Below are positions 62,933 through 64,000 of a stretch of DNA of 64,000 bases, in pieces. The notes beneath the pieces were generated by a model. The model made no database searches. It saw only the letters and a program-made list of their open reading frames with translations, and had not been told where the DNA came from. The stretch is taken from the NCBI GenBank assembly GCA_037893225.1, contig JAZGUH010000411.1, positions 372,001-436,000 of the forward strand. Reading direction: 5' to 3'. The stretch comes from Hippasteria phrygiana. Taxonomy: Eukaryota > Echinodermata > Asteroidea > Valvatida > Goniasteridae. The stretch's first letter is position 1; each line of letters begins with the position of its first letter. Both the position numbers and the translations under genes were made by a program.

Positions 62933-64000
62933 GTCCATACCCCAGGGAATTTGACAGGCATGGAGCAATAAATTAAAGGTAATCTGCACACAGATGGTGG
63001 CCGGGAAGAAAATAAACATTGCGAGGTTTGAATTTTCTCCACAAGTGTTAACTCTAAGAAGCCGCCGATAATTGCAACATGTAGCGCCAGATCTAAGCTA
63101 TCCATACATGTCAAAATTACTGTATTTGGTTTATATTTCATGCAATTTTGAATGAGTAAAGCAAGTCCATACCCCAGGGAATTTGACATGCATGGAGCAA
63201 TAAATAGACGGTAACATGTACACAGATGTTGGCCGGAAAGAAAATAAACATTGCGAGGTTTGCATTTTCTCCACAAGTTTTAACTCTAGGAATCCGCCGA
63301 TGATTGCAACATGTAGCGCCAGATCTAAGCTATCCATACATGTCAAAATTACTGTATTTGGTTTATATTTCATGCAATTATGAATGAGTAAAGCACGTCA
63401 TACCCTAGGGAATTTGACAGGCATGGAGCAATAAATAGAAGGTAATATGCACACAGATGTTGACAAGTGTTAACTCTAAGAAGCCGCCGATAATTGCAAC
63501 ATGTAGCGCCAGATCTAAGCTATCCATACATGTCAAAATTACTGAATTTGGTTGATATTTCATGCAATTATGAATGAGTAAAGCAAGTCCATACCCCAGG
63601 GAATTTGACATGCATGGAGCAATAAATAGACGGTAACATGTACACAGATGTTGGCCGGAAAGAAAATAAACATTGCGAGGTTTGAATTTTCTCCACAAGT
63701 TTTAACTCTAAGAAGCCGCCGATAATTGCAACATGTAGCGCCAGATCTAAGCTATCCATACATGTCAAAATTACTGAATTTGGTTGATATTTCATGCAAT
63801 TATGAATGAGTAAAGCAAGTCCATACCCCAGGGAATTTGACATGCATGGAGCAATAAATAGACGGTAATATGTACACAGATGTTGGCCGGAAAGAAAATA
63901 AACATTGCGAGGTTTGAATTTTCTCCACAAGTTTTAACTCTAGGAAGCCGCCGATGATTGCAACATGTAGCGCCAGATCTAAGCTATCCATACATGTCAA
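62933..64000. repeat. T cassette and array end at the right edge
   Basis: Order: C A1g T A1 A2 (last monomer cut by the window edge). The plan T A1 A2 recalls 5707-6360. The array clearly continues beyond the window. Confidence 0.9.
63397..63586. repeat. Deleted monomer T9 (190 bp)
   Basis: Same deletion near the right edge, 11085 bp after T8. The next A1 has gatgttgg, like T1 to T3, so this cassette resembles the leftmost family more than T4 to T8. Confidence 0.95.

Larger units (their letters stand above)
1..64000. repeat. Satellite DNA array, ~232 bp monomer, ~278 head-to-tail copies
   Basis: The entire window is built from one monomer of 232 bp (231 bp when the left border reads gtcata instead of gtccata, 190 bp in the deleted T class). 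I set the monomer start at the g of gtc(c)atacc; counting from there gives 278 copies, the first and last incomplete. All copies are in the same orientation and no non-satellite base interrupts them. Copies differ by a small set of linked substitutions that define classes A1, A2, A1g, B, B', B'', Bx, C, D, E and T. The order of classes repeats in blocks, so this is a higher-order-repeat satellite. It is known that such arrays occupy centromeric, pericentromeric or subtelomeric heterochromatin in eukaryotes; which of these applies, and in which organism, cannot be told from this sequence. Every stretch without a gene is explained by this entry. Confidence 0.98.

Noticed and set aside
1..64000. 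Hundreds of overlapping minus-strand open frames of 66-120 codons, many opening with TTG
   Set aside because: They repeat with the satellite period. As 232 is not a multiple of 3 the frame rotates from monomer to monomer, and each frame stops within about 1.6 monomers. The overlapping frames translate the same DNA in different phases, and no family, signal peptide or start context is recognisable. They are by-products of the repeat, not genes.
1..64000. CRISPR-like regular repeats
   Set aside because: There are no unique spacers; the whole 232 bp unit is repeated.
1..64000. CENP-B box (TTCG...CGGG type)
   Set aside because: I found neither TTCG nor CGAA in the monomer classes, so the box core is absent on both strands. 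This does not exclude a centromeric role.
1..64000. Pol III promoter boxes, tRNA-derived SINE
   Set aside because: No B box (GGTTCGA type) can exist without TTCG, and there is no A+T tail or target site duplication.
1..64000. Telomeric repeat, transposon ends or retroelement inside the array
   Set aside because: No short G-rich telomere repeat, terminal repeat, poly-A tail or unrelated sequence was seen; every border follows monomer spacing of 232, 231 or 190 bp.

Overview
The whole 64 kb window is one uninterrupted satellite DNA array. I see no gene, RNA gene, transposon, insertion sequence, CRISPR array or unique sequence in it. About 278 head-to-tail copies of a ~232 bp monomer (about 39% G+C by hand count of one copy) run through both edges, all in one orientation. 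This points to heterochromatin of a eukaryote, probably centromeric, pericentromeric or subtelomeric. I could not assign a species or a named satellite family. All comparisons were made by eye from diagnostic bases, so identity statements are qualitative.

Monomers fall into a few classes. A1 (232 bp) is the reference. A2 carries ggtaatatg instead of ggtaacatg. A1g has gcatttt and aatccg. C has a diverged head (aattaaagg, ggtggccggg). E has a B-like head but is 232 bp. The B group lacks one C at the left border (gtcata rather than gtccata), so it is 231 bp; it comprises B (ccctag), B' (cccaag), B'' (ccccag plus ggcttgg), Bx (ccctag head on an A2 body) and D (gtcataaccc on a C body). T is a 190 bp monomer with a clean 41 bp internal deletion; it occurs nine times, always inside the same cassette C(or D)-A1g-T-A1.

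Layout. 1-6823: T-led higher-order repeats (HORs), a 14-monomer unit then a 10-monomer unit and the start of a third. 6824-16091: two tandem 13-monomer units (3012 bp), then a 7-monomer unit and a mixed segment. 16092-25127: three 9/10-monomer units (2085, 2085, 2317 bp) that look like deletion derivatives of the 13-mer, plus an 11-monomer variant. 25128-26285: short 4-monomer style units. 26286-33619: a 16-monomer tandem duplication (3667 bp x 2). 33620-64000: a longer HOR family with T-to-T spacings of 6217, 5058, 8071 and 11085 bp, built by nested tandem duplications of 5058 bp (22 monomers) and 3477 bp (15 monomers). Several duplication junctions can be narrowed to within one monomer and show hybrid monomers, as expected from unequal crossing-over.

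Nothing here works together as genes. The candidates for function are an almost invariant ~52 bp core in each monomer, a dyad symmetry spanning each monomer junction, and the T cassette as a punctuation mark in the array.
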